Shown here one piece after another: positions 60,815 through 64,000 of a stretch of 64,000 bases of DNA. Position 1 is the stretch's first letter; each line of letters begins with the position of its first letter. The stretch is from Bacteroidota bacterium (GTDB lineage: Bacteria; Bacteroidota; Ignavibacteria; UBA10030; UBA8401): the NCBI GenBank assembly GCA_041658205.1, contig JBBAAO010000001.1, positions 1,612,001-1,676,000 of the forward strand, read 5' to 3'. A model generated the notes under the pieces. That model worked only from the letters and a program-made list of their open reading frames with translations. It had not been told where the DNA came from and did no database searches. Both the position numbers and the translations under genes were made by a program.

Positions 60815-61962
60815 TGTCCGCGTTTATAGAATATATTTCGTATCTCTTGCTCGGTTTGATATTTGTGTATATCAGACAGATCATCTTTTTTTACCGTGGA
60901 CTTTCCAGACTTACAAATGGAACGAATTCGTTCCATCATTCAATTACCATTATCATTCCTGCGCGAAATGAAGAAAATAATATCGGTCGTTGTTTAGAGT
61001 CTCTTCAACATCAAAACTATCCGAAGGAAAAACTGAATATCATTGTTGTGGATGATCAATCTTCGGACCGGACTGCTCAAATTGTAAAAGAATTTTCGAT
61101 AAGATCCCCATTCATAATCACGTTATTACACACGGATGTAACGTCTACCATTCGTTCTCCGAAGATCCGTGCACTAACAATGGGAATTCAACATTCCTTG
61201 AATGAAATAATCGTAACCACGGACGCAGATTGTGTTGCTTCACCAGAATGGATATCGTCAATCAATACATATTTTGAAGAGCATGTGGGAGTGGTAACAG
61301 GATTGACGGTATATGAAAAACAGAAAAATCTTTCGCCGCTTTTTTGGGGGTTTCAATTTTTGGACTTTATCTCTTACACAGCAATAGCGGCCGGCGCAAT
61401 TGGAATGGGGCGCATGCTTGTGAGCAACGGAAGCAATATGGCGTTTCGCATCCAAGCCTTCGACGATTCGGGCGGTTTTGAGACGTTAACGCATATCAAC
61501 ACAGGTGATGATTCGCTCTTGGCTCAGAAAATAGTTGAGGATGGAAAATGGAAAGCCCGTTTTGCATTTGATAAACGTTCCGAGATCAAAACGCAGCCAG
61601 TCTCGACCTGGAAGGAAGTATTTTATCAACGCATGAGATGGGTCGGACAAACCGCATATTATCCTCCGTATATGATGTTCTTTATGATATGCACGTTCAT
61701 CATGTTTGTGTCATTGGCAGTCGTGTTGCCATTAACATCGATTGAGTGGAACATCATTCCATGGCTCGTGTTTGCCGCAAATATTTTCATTGATTATTTT
61801 TTCATGATGAGATTTGCCCTTATCACAAAGACCACCGAAGCAATGAAATATTTTATTCCGACAGCAATCATTCATATACCGTTCGTATTGATTTCAACCG
61901 TTGGAGGATATTTTTTCTCCTTTGAATGGAAAGAACGTACTTTAAAAAAAGAATCCCAATGA
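60814..61962 (+). CDS. Membrane GT2 glycosyltransferase, second copy
   Basis: A 382-residue GT2 enzyme similar in layout to the gene at 58770 but clearly diverged. It has an N-terminal helix, ITIIIPARNEENNIG, VDDQSSDRT, TTDADCVASPEW (DxD), GDDSLLAQKIVEDG and a full QxxRW-type motif in VFYQRMRWVGQ, followed by three C-terminal membrane segments. These are typical of processive or lipid-acceptor GT2 enzymes. Its ATG overlaps the preceding stop by one base (TAATG). The gene is not disrupted. Confidence 0.82.
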   Translation: MSAFIEYISYLLLGLIFVYIRQIIFFYRGLSRLTNGTNSFHHSITIIIPARNEENNIGRCLESLQHQNYPKEKLNIIVVDDQSSDRTAQIVKEFSIRSPFIITLLHTDVTSTIRSPKIRALTMGIQHSLNEIIVTTDADCVASPEWISSINTYFEEHVGVVTGLTVYEKQKNLSPLFWGFQFLDFISYTAIAAGAIGMGRMLVSNGSNMAFRIQAFDDSGGFETLTHINTGDDSLLAQKIVEDGKWKARFAFDKRSEIKTQPVSTWKEVFYQRMRWVGQTAYYPPYMMFFMICTFIMFVSLAVVLPLTSIEWNIIPWLVFAANIFIDYFFMMRFALITKTTEAMKYFIPTAIIHIPFVLISTVGGYFFSFEWKERTLKKESQ

Positions 61963-62579
61963 TTACGCACACCGGAATATTACACCGCACACTCTTCCCT
62001 TCGTTACTTTGGAGAATGCCGGGAAAAAAAATCTTCCTTACATTTGATGATGGTCCGCATTCGATTGCCACACCAGTTGTGTTGGATATTTTAAAAAAAC
62101 ACGGTGTGCACGCAACATTCTTTCTGTCAGGAAAAAATATTGAGGGTAGAGAAGACATTGTGTGTCGAATCGTCAACGAAGGACATTCTGTTGGAATTCA
62201 TGCATTCAATCATTCCCGCAGGTTAGCTTTTTCAAAAAAGGAGACAGTAACAGAGATCAAGAAAACTGAAGCGATTCTCTCTCGGATTGTTAAGGAAAAA
62301 GTTCGATTATTTCGTCCTCCGTTTGGTTTTTTCTTGTGGAATACCGTTTCCGCAGCGAAAGAGCTTGGGTATTGTCTTGTGATGTGGAGTTGTTTAACCG
62401 GTGATTTCAGGAATTGGACAACCGAGAAAATTACACATGTATCGCTTAATCACATCGCCAACGGATCCATTCTGGTATTTCATGATAATGATCTGACGCA
62501 GCATAAGATCGGACAGATTCTTGAGCACGTCATACCAGAAATTCAAAAGCGCGGTTTTAAGTTCGGAGCCATTCGATGA
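61959..62579 (+). CDS. Polysaccharide deacetylase (NodB-like)
   Basis: A 206-residue CE4 carbohydrate esterase. The metal and catalytic motifs are TFDDGPHS (near residue 29), HAFNHSR (His-x3-His, near residue 83), RPPFGFF (near residue 118) and the terminal VFHDND. There is no signal peptide, which is consistent with a cytoplasmic-side enzyme acting on lipid-linked GlcNAc, as in PIG-L-like pathways or nodulation factors. The ATG at 61959 overlaps the previous stop as ATGA; the longer frame from 61926 is rejected. Confidence 0.85.
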   Translation: MITHTGILHRTLFPSLLWRMPGKKIFLTFDDGPHSIATPVVLDILKKHGVHATFFLSGKNIEGREDIVCRIVNEGHSVGIHAFNHSRRLAFSKKETVTEIKKTEAILSRIVKEKVRLFRPPFGFFLWNTVSAAKELGYCLVMWSCLTGDFRNWTTEKITHVSLNHIANGSILVFHDNDLTQHKIGQILEHVIPEIQKRGFKFGAIR

Positions 62580-63658
62580 AGAAAAAAAGGATTCTTATCG
62601 CTCCGCTTGATTGGGGACTTGGACATGCCACACGATGCATTCCAATCATAAACGAATTGATTGCAAAGAATGTTGAAGTTGTTATCGCTGCCGATAATCG
62701 TCCGGCAGGATTATTAAAAAGAGAATTCCCACAACTCGAGCATATTCGTTTTCCGGGATATACAATCGACTATCCGGTTAATGCAAATATGGCATGGACA
62801 ATGTTTCGACAGCTTCCAACATTATTCAAAGGAATTTCGGACGAACATCGATTATTAGAATCATTCATTACAGAGTATGAGATAGACGCAGTTATTTCCG
62901 ATAACCGGTGGGGTGTTTATTCAAACCGAGTTCCCTCTATATTCATTACACATCAGTTACGAATTTTGCTGTCTAAATATATTCGCTGGGGTCAAGGTAT
63001 TGTCGATTTTGCAAACAGACAACTGATGAAACCTTTTATCGAAGTTTGGATTCCCGATGTCGATTCCGAAAACAATCTGAGCGGAGATTTGTCTCACACC
63101 ACACTCGTTCCAAAGAATTCGCATTTTATCGGTCCGCTCTCTCGTCTTACAAAACTGAATTCTATAAATAAGGAACTTGATGTGCTCGTTATACTTTCCG
63201 GGCCGGAACCGCAGAGGACAATATTTGAAGCAATGATCACAGATCAATTAAAACAAACGACTATGCGTTCGTTAGTTGTTCGGGGTACTCCAGAACAAAA
63301 GCTTAAAATGAAACTTTCGGATACGTTAACGCTTGTCAGCTCGTTAACAGCAAAAGAATTATCAGAAGCCATTGCTTCTTCACACATTATCATCTCCAGA
63401 CCAGGCTACAGCACAATTATGGATTTGTCTTTTCTTGGAGCAAATGCTATTTTTGTTCCGACTCCTCAGCAGACTGAACAAGAATATTTGGCGCAGCGAT
63501 TGAAGAAGAAACAAATCTGTTATGCTGAAACTCAAAAAGATTTTTCACTGCCACGATCCCTTGCGCAATTCAATTCCTATTCCGGATTTGTGCAATTTTC
63601 CAATGACTATTCCGTACTGCGGCATCGCATTGACAACCTGCTAACCACTCTATCATAA
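62576..63658 (+). CDS. MurG-like GT-B glycosyltransferase
   Basis: A 360-residue glycosyltransferase with a two-domain GT-B layout. RILIAPLDWGLGHATRCIPIINELIAKNVEVVIAADNR is the N-terminal acceptor domain with the Gly-rich loop, and SSHIIISRPGYSTIMDLSFLGANAIFVPTPQQTEQEYLAQRLKK (near residue 272) is the nucleotide-sugar site as in MurG and other GT28 enzymes. Probably uses a UDP-sugar on a lipid or glycan acceptor. Its ATG overlaps the deacetylase stop by four bases. The exact substrate is not assignable. Confidence 0.78.
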   Translation: MKKKRILIAPLDWGLGHATRCIPIINELIAKNVEVVIAADNRPAGLLKREFPQLEHIRFPGYTIDYPVNANMAWTMFRQLPTLFKGISDEHRLLESFITEYEIDAVISDNRWGVYSNRVPSIFITHQLRILLSKYIRWGQGIVDFANRQLMKPFIEVWIPDVDSENNLSGDLSHTTLVPKNSHFIGPLSRLTKLNSINKELDVLVILSGPEPQRTIFEAMITDQLKQTTMRSLVVRGTPEQKLKMKLSDTLTLVSSLTAKELSEAIASSHIIISRPGYSTIMDLSFLGANAIFVPTPQQTEQEYLAQRLKKKQICYAETQKDFSLPRSLAQFNSYSGFVQFSNDYSVLRHRIDNLLTTLS

Positions 63659-64000
63659 TGTTCCTATTCCCTTTTTTTCTGTACGCAGAAACACATTACC
63701 GATTCAAATATTTCTTCAGTCTTTATAAGAAATCTGAACCAGAAATTATTGCTGATGCGCCTCATCGTCTTGACCCGGATAAGGCATATCCTATTCTGAT
63801 TCTTATTAAAGATGCTCACATTTATCCCGTTGAATTACTAAGCGTGAAGATTTCACTTCTTCATAATGCAAGAAAAGTTTACTCTCATACGTTTGAATTT
63901 TCTCCTGTATTAAAGATCAGTTCGCATTTTTGGTATAAGATTCTTGATTTGAACTTCTCGGGAAGTCTGGCTTCGTTGTACGGCATGATGTTCCTTGATG
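63658..64000 (+). CDS. Unrecognised protein, truncated by window end
   Basis: An open frame starts at the ATG overlapping the preceding stop (TAATG at 63656-63660) and runs to the last base, giving at least 114 residues (MFLFPFFLYAETHYRFKYFF...). It is rich in aromatic and basic residues, with a possible beta-sandwich-like middle (AYPILILIKDAHIYPVELLSVKISLLH). I recognise no domain. The overlap places it in the coupled glycan operon. The 3' end lies outside the window. Confidence 0.65.
   Translation, partial: MFLFPFFLYAETHYRFKYFFSLYKKSEPEIIADAPHRLDPDKAYPILILIKDAHIYPVELLSVKISLLHNARKVYSHTFEFSPVLKISSHFWYKILDLNFSGSLASLYGMMFLD

Noticed and set aside
1..64000. CRISPR array, prophage, integron or plasmid functions
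   Set aside because: No regularly spaced repeats, integrase, capsid, terminase or replication genes are seen in the window.

Overview
The window looks like a chromosome segment of a low-GC (roughly 40 %) Gram-negative bacterium of the Bacteroidota/Chlorobi lineage, most plausibly an Ignavibacteria-type organism. This is inferred from gene content (CitMHS_2-type antiporter, DUF5683 protein, DUF1304, RAYT transposase, M16 peptidase pair, NtrC-type regulator) and from promoters resembling the Bacteroidota TTTG-N19-21-TAnnTTTG pattern (for example upstream of cmk and tRNA-Phe). No rRNA, CRISPR array, phage or plasmid module is visible. It is mostly housekeeping chromosome with two glycan loci and a few small mobile or repeat elements.

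Layout. 0-8 kb, plus strand: an MFS efflux pump, two APC amino acid permeases, a sodium/proton antiporter-like carrier and a K+-independent proton-pumping pyrophosphatase, then tRNA-Phe(GAA). 8.2-20.5 kb, minus strand: a repeat-rich lipoprotein, lexA with a putative SOS box, nadD, and a nine-gene surface-glycan cluster (seven glycosyltransferases, a Wzx-type flippase and a methyltransferase). 20.5-31.6 kb, minus strand: trpB-F-C-[CorC-like]-D, truA, a DUF5683 protein, mtaB, rpsA, ispH, cmk. 31.6-39.2 kb: a SpoU-type methyltransferase (plus), then on the minus strand an AlbA_2 protein, mtgA, ruvX, rel/spoT, a TPR protein, upp and der.

39.3-42.3 kb, minus strand: metX and metY, the latter behind a SAM-I riboswitch whose terminator and antiterminator can be read directly, followed by a 31-codon leader ORF ending Cys-Cys-Arg. 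42.5-45.9 kb, plus strand: a PAS histidine kinase, an NtrC-type sigma-54 activator, then a small secreted orphan protein with a sigma-54-like promoter. 45.9-58.6 kb, minus strand: a double M16 peptidase, a DUF1304 protein, a RAYT transposase bracketed by two perfect REP-like inverted repeats, comM, nuoI-H-G, ald, a single M16 peptidase and udk. 58.8-64 kb, plus strand: six tightly overlapping genes (two membrane GT2 transferases, a UPF0104 membrane protein, a polysaccharide deacetylase, a MurG-like glycosyltransferase and an unrecognised protein cut by the window end), probably a glycolipid or envelope-glycan pathway.

The signals I consider most worth following are the riboswitch plus Cys-Cys leader ORF upstream of metY, the two-component/sigma-54 promoter/secreted-protein unit, the RAYT with its bracketing REP pair, and the six-gene coupled glycan operon. 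Several coding starts were corrected using Shine-Dalgarno sites, stop/start overlaps and repeats, as stated per gene.
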